64,000 nucleotides of DNA from Streptomyces decoyicus (GTDB lineage: Bacteria; Actinomycetota; Actinomycetes; Streptomycetales; Streptomycetaceae), in NCBI RefSeq assembly GCF_019880305.1, contig NZ_CP082301.1:8060001-8124000 (forward strand), given 5' to 3'. This document shows, one piece after another, positions 43,536 to 52,889 of this stretch; the stretch's first letter is position 1, and every line of letters starts with the position of its first letter. The position numbers and the translations under genes were made by a program. The notes beneath the pieces are model-generated. The model was not told where the DNA came from, did no database searches, and saw only the letters and a list, made by a program, of their open reading frames with translations.

Positions 43536-43589
43536 CTGGACGTGGTGGACGGGCTGGGCGTGGTGGACGGGCTGGACGTGCGGGACGTG
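43536..43589. repeat. Three 18-bp tandem repeats, intergenic
   Basis: Units CTGGACGTGGTGGACGGG, CTGGGCGTGGTGGACGGG and CTGGACGTGCGGGACGTG lie head to tail between the hypothetical and DUF1206 genes. They share the 18-bp period of the coding arrays in phzF and hmp but not their sequence. Confidence 0.88.
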
Positions 43590-43629
43590 CTGTGATGATT
43601 CTGCGCGACGGCGGGCCTGCCTCATCCGT

Positions 43630-44472
43630 TCAGACGTTGCGCCACCGGGCCATCGCGAAGGAGAAGCCGCCGAACAGGGCCAGACCTGCGGCGATCGCGG
43701 CCAGCAGCCAGGGACCCGCCGAGGTGTCGGCGAGCGAGCGGAGCGTGTCGTCCATGCCCTTGGCCCTGCCGGGGTCGTAGGTGACCGCGGCTCTGACGAC
43801 GAACGTGCCGGCAACTGCGAAGATGCCACCGCGGGCGATGCCACCCGCCACGCCGAGGACATCGATACCGCGCCTGACACGGTGCGACATTCCGCTCCGG
43901 TCGAGGTTCTCGTGGAACCTGCGCAGGATGGCCCGTACCGCGATCCAGATACCGGCCACGGCGACTCCCACGCCCGCGGCGGCCACCAGCCAGGGACCGC
44001 CGGGCAGGTCCAGCGCCTTGGCCGTGGCATCCCGGGACTGCCGGTCGCTCGCACCGCTCCCGCTGCCCTCCTTCCCCGCCGCGAACGACAGCACGGAGAA
44101 CGACACCACGGCGTAGAAGAGGCAACGGGCGAGGGACAGCAGTCGCGTCCCCGCCTTGTGGCCCTCGGGCCCGGCCGCGCCGAACGCTGCCTCGGAAAGG
44201 CGCCACAGCGCCATTCCCGCCAGACCCAGGCCGAGCACCCATATCAGTACGTTGCCGAACGGCCGGGCGGCGATTTCCGTCAGCGCCCCGCCGCGATCGG
44301 CCTGCTCACCGGAGTCGCCGAACGCGATGCGCAGCGCCAGTACCCCCACGAGGAGGTAGATCACGCCGCGGGCCGCGAAGCCTCCGCGTGCCGCGGCCCG
44401 TACCGCCGAGCTGCGTGCGGCACGGTGAGCTGTGCGTCGTCCGATCTTTGGTACCGCAGTAGTCGATGGCAT
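43630..44472 (-). CDS. DUF1206 family membrane protein
   Basis: 280 residues with about six hydrophobic helices arranged as three two-helix repeats, the DUF1206 pattern. Each repeat begins with a G(F/I)..RG(V/I)(I/F) phrase: GGFAARGVIYLLVGVLALR, then the ARCLFYAVVSF segment, then GGIARGGIFAVAGTFVV. The product is an integral membrane protein of unknown function, common in actinomycetes next to stress-related genes. GGAGG 6 nt upstream of the ATG at 44472. Confidence 0.9.
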   Translation of the reverse strand: MPSTTAVPKIGRRTAHRAARSSAVRAAARGGFAARGVIYLLVGVLALRIAFGDSGEQADRGGALTEIAARPFGNVLIWVLGLGLAGMALWRLSEAAFGAAGPEGHKAGTRLLSLARCLFYAVVSFSVLSFAAGKEGSGSGASDRQSRDATAKALDLPGGPWLVAAAGVGVAVAGIWIAVRAILRRFHENLDRSGMSHRVRRGIDVLGVAGGIARGGIFAVAGTFVVRAAVTYDPGRAKGMDDTLRSLADTSAGPWLLAAIAAGLALFGGFSFAMARWRNV

Positions 44473-44577
44473 GTGTGACCTCCAGAGCGCTTCTGCCCCG
44501 TGGTCGGAAGTGCACTCCGGTGGCCCTGGCCGAGGAGCGAACCGCCGGTCCTGCCGGGGCCCCGTGGCTCCGACGCC

Positions 44578-45894
44578 TCAGAGGACGTCTCTGCCGGGCA
44601 CGGTCCAGGGGGAGGGCAGGGTGGTGTCGGCGGTGGTGTGCTCCGGGAGGCCGGCGAGGGCTTCGACCCGGGCGGGGCGGTAGGGGGTGGGGCCGCTCCA
44701 TTCCAGCAGCAGGACCGTGGCGTCGTCACCGAGCCGCCCGTCGTGGTAGGCGAGATGGCGCCTGATCAGACGGCGCAGGGTCTCCGGCACGGGCAGGCCG
44801 TCGGCATGGTGCTGGATGAGGAAGTCGGTGAAGCCCTCCAGGCCGAATTCCCGGCCTTCGCTGTTGCGGGCTTCGGTGATGCCGTCGGTGTAGAGCAGCA
44901 GACGGTCCCCGGGCTCCAGCTGGTCCCGGCGCAGGGTGGGCGGCAGAGCCAGGTCGGTGCCCATGGGCGGGGCGGGCGGGCCGACCAGGCTCAGGGCGGT
45001 GCGTCCTTTGCGGATGATGACCGGCGGAGGGTGCCCGAGGCTGGTCCAGGTGAGGACGCCGGTGGTGGAGTCCAGCTCGGCCAGGATGCCCGTGGCATAG
45101 CGGTGCGTGCCGAATTGTTCCACCAGGGCTCGTTCCACGGCTTCGGCGATCCGCAGGATGCCGGGGCTCTGCCGGCGCTGGTTGCGGCTGGCGGCAACCG
45201 CGAGGTTCGCGGTCAGTCCGGCTGCCGTGTCGTGGCCCATGGCGTCGAAGAGCGCCAGGTGCACGGTCTCGTCGGCGATGGCGTAGTCGAAGACGTCGCC
45301 GCTGACCTCGTACGCGGGCTCCATCACCGCGCTGATCAGCACCCGGTCGGTGGCGAAGGTTCTCGGCGGCATGATGCGCCACTCCATCTCCGCGGCCACG
45401 TTCATCCGCCGGCGTCGTACCAGCCGGGCGTAGGTGTCGCTCACCCCACGCTTGCTGACGATCATCATCGCGACCAGCCCGGCGAGGTTGCGCAGGTCCT
45501 GGGCGGCCTGGGCATCCATCTCCGTGCCCGGGGCGGCGGAGGCGCGCATCACTCCCAGCCGCTCCGTGCCGTCGAGCAACGGCACCCACCACTGCTCGGC
45601 CCCGGATGTGGTGCCCCCGACGATGCCGCCTGTCTGGAACGCACGCCCGGCGAGGGTGCCTTCCACCCGCACCACATCCGGCGGCGTCTCCGGCCCGCCT
45701 CCGGTACCGGTCCCATGGCAGGGAAGCCGGCACAGGACATCCTGTTGCAGATCGGCCAGGTAGATCAGCGCGTCCAGCCAGCCGACCCGGGCCGCGTGCC
45801 TGGCGACCACATCCGGCAGCTGCTCCAGCGCGATCACATGGCTGGCGGCGATCAGGTCACCCAGCATCCGTCCCCGGGCGGCAGGACTGCTCAT
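44578..45894 (-). CDS. SpoIIE/RsbU-type PP2C phosphatase with N-terminal GAF-like domain
   Basis: 438 residues. The N-terminal 150 residues look like a GAF-type sensor; the C-terminal PP2C (SpoIIE) domain has SGDVFDYAIADETVHLALFDAMGHD, LTWTSLGHPPPVII, LLLYTDGITEARN and LGDDATVLLLEW, covering the metal-binding Asp residues. These enzymes dephosphorylate anti-anti-sigma factors and so switch on SigB/F-type sigma factors; one is encoded at 48979. GGAGAGG is upstream of the ATG at 45894. Confidence 0.92.
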   Translation of the reverse strand: MSSPAARGRMLGDLIAASHVIALEQLPDVVARHAARVGWLDALIYLADLQQDVLCRLPCHGTGTGGGPETPPDVVRVEGTLAGRAFQTGGIVGGTTSGAEQWWVPLLDGTERLGVMRASAAPGTEMDAQAAQDLRNLAGLVAMMIVSKRGVSDTYARLVRRRRMNVAAEMEWRIMPPRTFATDRVLISAVMEPAYEVSGDVFDYAIADETVHLALFDAMGHDTAAGLTANLAVAASRNQRRQSPGILRIAEAVERALVEQFGTHRYATGILAELDSTTGVLTWTSLGHPPPVIIRKGRTALSLVGPPAPPMGTDLALPPTLRRDQLEPGDRLLLYTDGITEARNSEGREFGLEGFTDFLIQHHADGLPVPETLRRLIRRHLAYHDGRLGDDATVLLLEWSGPTPYRPARVEALAGLPEHTTADTTLPSPWTVPGRDVL

Positions 45895-46094
45895 ACCGGC
45901 ACCTCTCCTCGGGTCGCAGCTCGCCGAGCCGTTCGCCCCGTGCGCTGTCCTTGTCGTGGCACCGTCGGTCGCCAGTGCTCCCAGCGGCGATGCTTATGCT
46001 CTCGATGGTGACACCGAGACGGAGCTTGCCGACAGCGACACCGCGGTGAGGCACGAGTCGGCGGCCCGAATCCGTCACGCAGCGTCGCGACGAG

Positions 46095-47003
46095 TCAGGA
46101 GAGAGGCCCCTGGAGCGCGAGGCGGGCTATCGCTCCGATTTCCAGCGCCACGTAGAGGGCACCGTCGGACCCGAAGGCCAGGCCGTGCGGTTCGGAAGAG
46201 GGGGTCGGCAAGTCGTACTCCTCTATGCGGCCGTCAGGGGTGATGGACCCGATGCGGTTGGCTCCCCATTCCGTGAACCAGCAGTCACCGGCCGGGCCCG
46301 CGACGATCGCATGGGGCCGGGAGGCCGGGTCGGGCAGCGGGAACTCGGCTATCTGTCCGTCGGTGGTGATCCGGCCGATCCGGCCGGCACCTATCTCGAC
46401 GAACCAGAGCGCGCCGTCCGCACCGCAGGTGATGCCGACCGGTGCGGCGTTCGCGGTCGGGAGCGGATGGAGGGTGAAGTCGCCTGCCAAGCTGAGACGG
46501 CCGATCGCATGTGCTTGATTGAGGGTGAACCAGAGGGCGTCGTCGGGGCCGGTCGTGAGGGCCGAGGGGAAGGCGCCGCTGAGGGGCAGCGGGAATTCCG
46601 TCACCCGGCCGTCCGTGGTGATACGCCCGATGCGGTCGGTGTGCAGCTGGGTGAACCACAGCGCACCGTCGGATGCGGACACCATGCCGAACGGGCCGCT
46701 GTCCGGAGTCGGGAGGGGGAACGAGGTCGCCTCCCCGGTCACGGTGATCCGTCCGATCCGATGGTCCCGGCTCCGGGTGAACCACAGCGCGCCATCGGGC
46801 CCCGGGGTGACGAGGGAGGGCCCGCAGGATGCGGAATCGAGCGGGTAGCGGTCGAGGTGTCCGTCCGGCGTCAAGCGGGCGATCTGCCCGGCGTGGACCA
46901 AGGTGCACCACAGGGCGTCGTCGGGGCCCACGGCGAGGGCGTACGGGCCCGCGCCGGCGTCGGAGACCGGAATCTGTTCGAACGAGGCGGCACGGCGGGG
47001 CAT
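46095..47003 (-). CDS. vgb: Virginiamycin B lyase (streptogramin lyase) homologue
   Basis: 302 residues forming a seven-bladed beta-propeller, visible as repeats of ALWFT..(G)RIGRIT.DG...FPLP. Vgb opens the streptogramin B ring by elimination, giving resistance. The four catalytic residues of S. aureus Vgb (Y18, H228, E268, H270) are matched with a constant +3 offset by Y21, H231, E271 and H273 (GPYALAVG, RPHAIVAG, SEPHGLAFG). This goes beyond a generic propeller and suggests a working lyase. GGGAA lies upstream of the ATG. It stands alone on this strand. Confidence 0.93.
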   Translation of the reverse strand: MPRRAASFEQIPVSDAGAGPYALAVGPDDALWCTLVHAGQIARLTPDGHLDRYPLDSASCGPSLVTPGPDGALWFTRSRDHRIGRITVTGEATSFPLPTPDSGPFGMVSASDGALWFTQLHTDRIGRITTDGRVTEFPLPLSGAFPSALTTGPDDALWFTLNQAHAIGRLSLAGDFTLHPLPTANAAPVGITCGADGALWFVEIGAGRIGRITTDGQIAEFPLPDPASRPHAIVAGPAGDCWFTEWGANRIGSITPDGRIEEYDLPTPSSEPHGLAFGSDGALYVALEIGAIARLALQGPLS

Positions 47004-47102
47004 CGGCTGAGTCTTCCCTAAGCGGTCGTTACTGCTACATCTGTTGCGTTAAGTAGAATGACACAGCGGCCACCGCCCAGGCAAGGGAATTCGCGGCGGT
47101 CC

Positions 47103-47535
47103 TCACGGTGTGGCGCCCTCTTCCCCGCCCGGCAGGCGCGTCGCGATGCCGTCGAGAAGGAACGCCAGGCTGAGCTCGGACTGCTCGTCCATACCGGCTC
47201 CCGACGGGGCGGTCATCCACTCCGTGAGCAGCGGATGGCGCCCGCCCTCGGCCGCCAGGTCACGGGCCGCGGTGACGGCCTCGCTGAGCTGCTGGGGGGA
47301 GTGGAGCCCGTGCCGACGGCGCATGGCGAGCTCCTCCGCCTCCTGCTGTGCGCTGCCGAGGAGGTGCCGGTCCAGGAGGGCCGCGTACGTCATGCCTCGC
47401 CCACCGTGAGGCCCTGCCGTACCAGCACCTGGAGGAGGAACTCGGTGCGCCGCATCAGATGCGGGCCCAGGGCCGGGCGCGTGGGCATGAGCTGGGCGTA
47501 CCAGAGGTGGCGCTTGAGCCGGTCCACCGGCCCGG
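47103..47535 (-). pseudogene. TetR-family regulator, C-terminal part only, frameshifted
   Basis: Two frames join at an ATGA near 47390. Upstream: VDRLKRHLWYAQLMPTRPAL...RRTEFLLQVLVRQGLTVGEA; downstream: MTYAALLDRHLLGSAQQEAE...LSLAFLLDGIATRLP. Read across a one-base shift, they make a TetR-type ligand-binding helical domain (HPLLTEWM region included). The N-terminal DNA-binding domain is absent because the sequence passes directly into the glycosidase pseudogene on the other strand. Confidence 0.6.
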
Positions 47536-47544
47536 TCGGGGTCC

Positions 47545-48842
47545 GTCTGGGCATCGTCAGGGGAATCAGCTACGGCATGTCCGGCGCGCCGGACAGCTTC
47601 GTGCCCGAGATGAGGAGGCTCGGCGGCACGCTGGTGCGCGTCTACGTCTACTGGAGCCAGGTCGAGCCGGAGCCGGGCCGCTATGACTGGACGGTCGTCG
47701 ACGCGATCCTCGGCCAGCTGGATCCGGCCGACGAGGTGTGGGTGAAGGTGTGCTCCGGCTCCCCGTGGGCGACCCGGCACCGGACGGGCTTTCTGCCGTC
47801 GTCGCCCGCCCACGACCTGCGCCGGTACGAGCGCTTCGTCAGCGATCTGGTGACCCGCTGCCGGGGCCCCGTCGACTACTGGCAGTGCAACAACGAACCC
47901 GGCAACACCGGCTCCTGTGGGCGGGGGCCGCGTCGGACTACGTGGAGCAGCTCACCGCCTCCACCGCTGTGTGCGCGGCGCGGACCCGGACGCGACGGTG
48001 GTGCTCGGGGGCTGCGGATACGACGTGCTCGCAGGCGATGATGGCGGCGTTCGCGGGGCAGGGCCCTGCCGCCCCGGGGGCGCGGCCCACGGACGCAACC
48101 TCGGACGAGACGTCGAGCGACACCGCGGACGAGACGTCGAGCGAGACCGCGGACGGGTCTCTGGACGCGGCACCGCACGCGACCTCGGACAAGGCACCTC
48201 CCGAGGCCCCGGACCGCAGGACCATGCGCACGCCCTACGCCCGTATGGCCCAACTCCCGCCGCAGCTACGGATGTTCATGGAGGACTGTCCGCCCGAGCT
48301 CGCCGCGAAGCGCGACCGGATCAACTGCCGCCAGATCGTCACCCCGTAACGTCCTCGCCCTCGCCGCCGGTGTGACCCGCACGGCCTGCTGGAATCTGGC
48401 CCCGGAGATCCCGGGCTGCCGCGACCGCCTGAACATGATGGGATTCCTGTTCGGCAAACTGGCCCTGCTGGACTACGACGGCACCGGCCTCACCCGGCGC
48501 CACCCGCCCGCCGACCCCTTCGCCCTTCTCGCTGCCTGCCTCGACGGCACCTCGCACGTCCGGCGCATCGACGTCGGAGGCCGCCCGGACCTGTACGCCT
48601 TCGAGGTGTCACGCGCGGGCCGCGGGCCGCTCCAGGTCCTTTGGGCCGCCGGGGACGTCTTCACCGGTGAGGACGGACCGGGGGTACCCGTCGACTGGCC
48701 GTGGCCCCACCCGACCGTCCATGGACTCGACGCGTTCGGCTCCCGCGTGCCGTCCAGCGGGACGGCGGCACCGTGCGCGTCCGCCCCTCGGTCACACCGC
48801 TGTTCCTCTCCGCCGGCCCGGAGGCAGTACCCCGGCCCTGAG
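47545..48842 (+). pseudogene. Clan-A glycoside hydrolase-like gene, multiply frameshifted and internally deleted
   Basis: Reads as one protein in several phases. VRGISYGMSGAPDSFVPEMR...LVRVYVYWSQVEPEPGRYDW...VDYWQCNNEPGNTG gives barrel strands with the acid/base NEP. A shift then gives YVEQL, and another RGADPDATVVLGGCGYDVLA. A low-complexity 24-bp repeat follows, then ARMAQLPPQLRMFMEDCPPEL, then after a shift near 48350 NVLALAAGVTRTACWNLAPEI...VPVDWPWPHP, and finally VRVRPSVTPLFL to the stop at 48840-48842. The barrel segment carrying the nucleophile is missing. The gene is dead unless the sequence has many errors. Confidence 0.8.
48104..48151 (+). repeat. 24-bp tandem duplication in the glycosidase pseudogene
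   Basis: Two 24-bp units beginning GACGAGACGTCGAGCGA, differing at one base, replace part of the lost barrel segment. Half-units extend to either side. Confidence 0.8.
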
Positions 48843-48978
48843 GAGATGCCAGGCGCGTCGGGTGATGCAGGGGAGCGGGGAAGGAAGGGCAATCAACGGG
48901 AGGCGGCCGGACATGCCTGTGGCAGCGGCGGGTAGGGGAGCGCGCGACGGGGGCTCAGCAACAGGCGGGAGCCAGAGC

Positions 48979-49860
48979 ATGAGCAGCAAGGGCACCTTGA
49001 CCGTGGGAACGGAGCCGGAGACCACGTCGCCGGAGTGTGCCGTTCCGGCTCCGACGGTGCTGCCGCAGATCCAGGTTCCGCAGCGCGTTGCCCCTTCTGA
49101 CGCACGGGAGTTGTCCAAGCAGTTCCTTCTGCGGCTCCAGGAGCTGGAGGAGGGGACCCCCGAGTACCAGTACGCGCGGAACACCCTCATCGAGATGAAC
49201 CTCACCCTGGTGCGCTATGTCGCCCGTGGCTTCTCCAGCCGGCGGGAGTCCATGGAGGACGTCCTCCAGGTCGGGACGATCGGTCTGATCAAGGCCATCG
49301 ACCGCTATGACCCCTCCCGCGACGTGGAGTTCACCACGCTGGCCGTCCCCTACATCCAGGGCGAGATCAAGCGTTTCTTCCGCGACACCACCTGGTCGGT
49401 GCGGGTGCCCCGGCGCCTTCAGGAACTCCGCATCGACCTCGCCCGCGCCCGGGAAGAGCTGGAGAACGAGGGCAGCCACGAGCCGTCCGCCGCCGACCTC
49501 GCCGCCCGCCTCGACCTCGGGGAGGAAGAGGTGAGGGAGGGGCTCGTGGCCGGCAACGGCTACGACAGCGACTCCATAGACCGGCCCATCCAGGCCGGCG
49601 GCAAGCAGCAGACCGGCCTTGTCGCCGACCTCATCGGCACAGAGGACCCCGCCCTCGCCCTGGCCGAGGACGTCCAGGCACTCAAGCCGCATCTGGCCAA
49701 ACTCGATGACCGCGAACGCACCCTTCTCCGGATGCGCTTCGGGGCGGAAATGACGCAGGCCGAGATCGGCAAGGAGCTCGGCCTCTCCCAGATGCACATC
49801 TCCCGCCTCCTGACCCGTGCCTGCACCACCCTGCGCAAGGGACTCATGGCCGAGGGGTGA
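48979..49860 (+). CDS. SigB/F/G-subfamily RNA polymerase sigma factor
   Basis: 293 residues. The N-terminal 45 residues are variable. Region 2 carries LVRYVARGFSSRRESMEDVLQVGTIGLIKAIDRYDPSRDVEFTTLAVPYIQGEIKRFFRDTTWSVRVPRR; region 3 follows; region 4 is DDRERTLLRMRFGAEMTQAEIGKELGLSQMHISRLL. This is the streptomycete stress/differentiation group (SigB, F, G, H and relatives), controlled by anti-sigma kinases and PP2C phosphatases. Two SpoIIE-type phosphatases flank it (44578, 50568), but no anti-sigma or STAS gene adjoins. GGGAG 7 nt before the ATG at 48979. Confidence 0.94.
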   Translation: MSSKGTLTVGTEPETTSPECAVPAPTVLPQIQVPQRVAPSDARELSKQFLLRLQELEEGTPEYQYARNTLIEMNLTLVRYVARGFSSRRESMEDVLQVGTIGLIKAIDRYDPSRDVEFTTLAVPYIQGEIKRFFRDTTWSVRVPRRLQELRIDLARAREELENEGSHEPSAADLAARLDLGEEEVREGLVAGNGYDSDSIDRPIQAGGKQQTGLVADLIGTEDPALALAEDVQALKPHLAKLDDRERTLLRMRFGAEMTQAEIGKELGLSQMHISRLLTRACTTLRKGLMAEG

Positions 49861-49878
49861 CGCGGCTGCCGTGATACC

Positions 49879-49895
49879 GGCGGCTGGGGGCCGCC
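49879..49895 (+). terminator. Short GC hairpin after the sigma factor gene
   Basis: GGCGGC, a 5-nt loop and GCCGCC, 18 bp downstream of the stop. It is a modest stem without a T-run and could end sigma-factor transcription before the convergent PPOX gene. Confidence 0.45.
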
Positions 49896-50009
49896 TCCGG
49901 GGCGGTCGCCGCGCCACGGCACCGCGGGCGGGAGGACCGGCCTGCGCCCGTCGTCGCACCGGGCCCCACGCGCCGTTCGAGACGACCGCCGACCGGATGC
50001 CGCCCGTCC

Positions 50010-50429
50010 TCAGCCCGGTTGGGCGCTGTCCTTCATGCTGCCCCACCCGTGCCAGCGGTCGATCTCGATCCAGGCGCTGACCCGGCGGCGATCCCGCTGC
50101 GGGTACGGCTTGCCCATGTAGTGCTGTGCCAGCCGGTCGATGCCGGCGAGTTCTTCGTCGTCCCGGATTTCGGCGATGTGGCCGATCAGGCTGAGGTGCG
50201 TGTACCAGTTGCCTTCGTCCAGCACGGTGAGGGAGACCCGGGCGTCGTTGCGGAGATGCTCCAGCCGTTTGCGGCCTTCATCCATGTTGACCAGCACCCG
50301 GCCGTCGTCCCAGAGGTACCAGGTGGCCGTGGAAACCGGCTGCCCGTCCGAACGCAGAGTCGTGATGACGGCCGGATTCGCCTTGCGCAACATGGTGACT
50401 GCCGGATCGGGAAGCGGTGGGTTCGACAT
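50010..50429 (-). CDS. Pyridoxamine 5'-phosphate oxidase-fold (PPOX class, probably F420-dependent) protein
   Basis: 139-residue split-barrel flavoprotein. Family marks: AVITTLRSDGQPVSTATWYLW, RVLVNMDEGRKRLEHLRNDARVSLTVLD, LIGHIAEIRDDEE and the C-terminal RVSAWIEIDRWHGWG. In actinobacteria this group commonly binds F420 or FMN and reduces small substrates. GGAGGAGC upstream of the ATG at 50429. It is followed upstream by an AT-richer promoter patch around 50450-50490. The substrate is unknown. Confidence 0.9.
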   Translation of the reverse strand: MSNPPLPDPAVTMLRKANPAVITTLRSDGQPVSTATWYLWDDGRVLVNMDEGRKRLEHLRNDARVSLTVLDEGNWYTHLSLIGHIAEIRDDEELAGIDRLAQHYMGKPYPQRDRRRVSAWIEIDRWHGWGSMKDSAQPG

Positions 50430-50567
50430 ACGAGGCGCTCCTCCGTACGTGAGTACATTGCGGTTGACCGCTCGGGGCGATCAACATGATCGACTGTACT
50501 CAGCCCACCACCGGCTACCTGGCTCTCCCGTCCGTCGCCACACCGCACACCCTCCTGTGAGGCGCGC

Positions 50568-51797
50568 CTATTCAGCGCCCACCGGTAGGGAGGGCGTCCG
50601 GCCAACGGGGTCGTTCGGTGCCGTCGACGCGGTGTCGGCCGGCTTCCGGAGGAGGAGCATGGCGGCGTCGTCGTGCAGCTCGCCGCCCACATGCGTGAGC
50701 AGGTCCTCATGGAGCGCGGCCAGGGTGTGCGAAGGCTCCTCCGAAATGTGCCGGGACAGCCGCTCCACCAGCGGATAGAACTCCCGCTTGTGATCACGGG
50801 CCTCGGTCACGCCATCGGTGTAGAAGAGCAGTTGGTCCCCGTCGGACAGGGCAATTTCCTGGAGGCTGGGAGTCTCCCCGGACAGGGCCCGCAGACCGAG
50901 CGGCGGGGCCGGGTGGGCCGGCTCGACGGGCAGCACCCCCGCGTCGTGGACCAGGAGCGGAGCGGCATGGCCGCAGTTGACCAGCTCCATGCGGTCGGCC
51001 TCGGGGTAGCCCGCCAGCACCGCGGTGACGAAGTCGTCCGGGCCGAGGTTGCGCGCCAAGCTCCGCTCGATCCGGTGGACGACATCGAGAAGGTCCGGCT
51101 CGTCGTAGGCCGCTTCCCGGAAAACGCCCAGGACCAGGGCGGCGATCCCCACCGCCGGCAGCCCCTTGCCGCGCACATCGCCCACGATCAGCCGTACCCC
51201 GAACGGTGTGGGCACCAGGGCGTAGAGGTCCCCGCCGATCCGTGCCTCGGCAGCGGCGGCGCTGTAGCGGACGGCCGTCTGGAAGCGTCCGACCGACGCG
51301 GGCACCGGCTTGAGAAAGGCGTGCTGTGCGGCCTCGGCAACCGAACGCACGGCTGCCAGCACCTGTTCGCGACGCCTGCGCAGGGCGCTGGCCAGACTGC
51401 TGGCCAGCGTGACGGCGGAGAGCGTGGAGAGCACAATCGCCTGTTCGTCACCCGGCGCGCCACCATGCACACCGAGCGCCGCACCCAGCGCCACCGCCAG
51501 GACACCGATGCGCAGTACGCCCCACGGCCCGCTGGTTGCGGCGGCCAGCGCGGGGCCCACGGCGAGCAGCGGCAGCCAGCTCATGCCGGTACCCCCGGAG
51601 AGGCAGAGGACCGCCACGGTCGCGATGATCAGAAGCGGCACGCCGGAGGCGCAGTGCCGGCGGGCGTCTTTCGCGCCGGGCGATGCCTCGCCCCGGGGCG
51701 GGACGGCCTGCCGGATCAGGGCCCGCAGAGCGGAGAACGGCTTGGTGAGCTGCCACCGCGGCTGGTGGGCGTGGTGATGGATCCGGGCTTGGCGCAT
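50568..51797 (-). CDS. Membrane-anchored SpoIIE/RsbU-type PP2C phosphatase
   Basis: 409 residues. Several hydrophobic helices lie at about 50-125 (VPLLIIATVAVLCLSGG, LPLLAVGPALAAATSGPWG, VLAVALGAALGVHG), then a linker and a PP2C domain with ARIGGDLYALVPTPFGVRLIVGDVRGKG, MELVNCGHAAPLLV, LLFYTDGVTEARD and HDDAAMLLLRKP. This layout (membrane N-terminus plus SpoIIE domain) is widespread in Streptomyces. It is the second such enzyme near the sigma factor gene. Confidence 0.92.
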   Translation of the reverse strand: MRQARIHHHAHQPRWQLTKPFSALRALIRQAVPPRGEASPGAKDARRHCASGVPLLIIATVAVLCLSGGTGMSWLPLLAVGPALAAATSGPWGVLRIGVLAVALGAALGVHGGAPGDEQAIVLSTLSAVTLASSLASALRRRREQVLAAVRSVAEAAQHAFLKPVPASVGRFQTAVRYSAAAAEARIGGDLYALVPTPFGVRLIVGDVRGKGLPAVGIAALVLGVFREAAYDEPDLLDVVHRIERSLARNLGPDDFVTAVLAGYPEADRMELVNCGHAAPLLVHDAGVLPVEPAHPAPPLGLRALSGETPSLQEIALSDGDQLLFYTDGVTEARDHKREFYPLVERLSRHISEEPSHTLAALHEDLLTHVGGELHDDAAMLLLRKPADTASTAPNDPVGRTPSLPVGAE

Positions 51798-51901
51798 GTC
51801 CTCGTCCGCAGCTCGCTTCCTTGCTCAGGGCACTCACATGCCCAAATGTCCATTTCATCCAGGAAACGGGCATCCGAGGGGAAGGCGCAAGGGCCGGAAT
51901 T

Positions 51902-52660
51902 TCAGATAGTGAGTGAGAGCCCCCTGGTCACGCGGCTTGCTGCCGGGAGCAGCCGGTCCCGGACCGCGTCGATGCGGGAGACCCGGTCCGCCCGGAGCGA
52001 TACGCCGAGGGACCCGAGCGTCTCTCCGCTGTACACCGGCACCGCGAGGCAGAACGTACCGAGGGCGTACTCCTCCATGTCCGTCATCACCGGTGCCATG
52101 GGCAGGGTGTCGAGGTTGCGCAGCAATTCGGCACGGCCGGTGATGGTGCGTGGGGTGAGGTCGGCGAGGGGGTGCCGGGAGAGGTAGTCGTCGCGGGCCT
52201 CGTCGTCCAGCTCGCGGAGCACGCACTTGCCCAGCGCCGTGGCGTGCCCGGCTTCCTCGAAGCCCACCCACAGGTCGACCCGCGGCGCCCGGGGGCCGTC
52301 GACGATCTCGGCGACCCGGATCTCGCCGTCCTCGTAGAAGGTCAGGTAGGCCGCGGCCGACAGATCGTCCCGTAGCGCCGCGAGCGCGGGGCGGACGCGG
52401 TTGAGCAGCGCCTGTGCCCGCCCGCCTGTCTGGAGGGTGTCCAGCTTGTCCCCGAGGACGAAGCCGCCGTCCTCCAGCTTCCGGATGTACCCGTCGTGAG
52501 CCAGTGTGCGCAAGAGGTGATACGTGGTGGCCAGGGGTAGTCCCGTCTCACGTGCCAGCTGTTTCGCCGGTGCGCCGCCCTCGTGCGCACCCACGGCTTC
52601 CATCAGGCGGAAGGCTCGCTGGACGGAGGTGATGAGCGTAGGGCCTTCTCCGTTGCCCAT
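51902..52660 (-). CDS. IclR-family transcriptional regulator
   Basis: 252 residues from the ATG at 52660 (MGNGEGPTLITSVQRAFRLMEAV). The N-terminal winged HTH is AKQLARETGLPLATTYHLLRTLAHDGYIRK. The C-terminal IclR effector domain includes VGFEEAGHATALGKCVLREL, a region typical of small-acid sensing. The divergent neighbour is the AlkB-like gene, but no catabolic operon is attached, so its regulon is unknown. Confidence 0.93.
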   Translation of the reverse strand: MGNGEGPTLITSVQRAFRLMEAVGAHEGGAPAKQLARETGLPLATTYHLLRTLAHDGYIRKLEDGGFVLGDKLDTLQTGGRAQALLNRVRPALAALRDDLSAAAYLTFYEDGEIRVAEIVDGPRAPRVDLWVGFEEAGHATALGKCVLRELDDEARDDYLSRHPLADLTPRTITGRAELLRNLDTLPMAPVMTDMEEYALGTFCLAVPVYSGETLGSLGVSLRADRVSRIDAVRDRLLPAASRVTRGLSLTI

Positions 52661-52889
52661 GCATTCAGCCTGCGCCCGGCGCCGCACGCAGGCAAGGCCG
52701 TCCCGGAGCAGTCGTTGTTCCCTTGCGGACGGTAGGCGTCACAGCGCGATCGGTGACGCGGGAGCGCCGGGCCGGTCTCTGGGGGCGAGCGGCTGTGGAG
52801 GGCCGTCGCTTATAGGGGGCTCTCGGATTTTGGCCTCTCGGCCTCTCGGGCTGCCGGGCGCCCGTCGCGCAGGGCTTCGGCCACCCACC

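Noticed and set aside
43536..43589. Possible CRISPR array
   Set aside because: The repeats are directly abutting without spacers and there are no cas genes; a simple tandem array.
43500..44054. Minus-strand frame ending in His/Val/Gln-rich repeats
   Set aside because: It overlaps the DUF1206 gene in another phase; the histidine-rich tail is just the 18-bp repeat translated.
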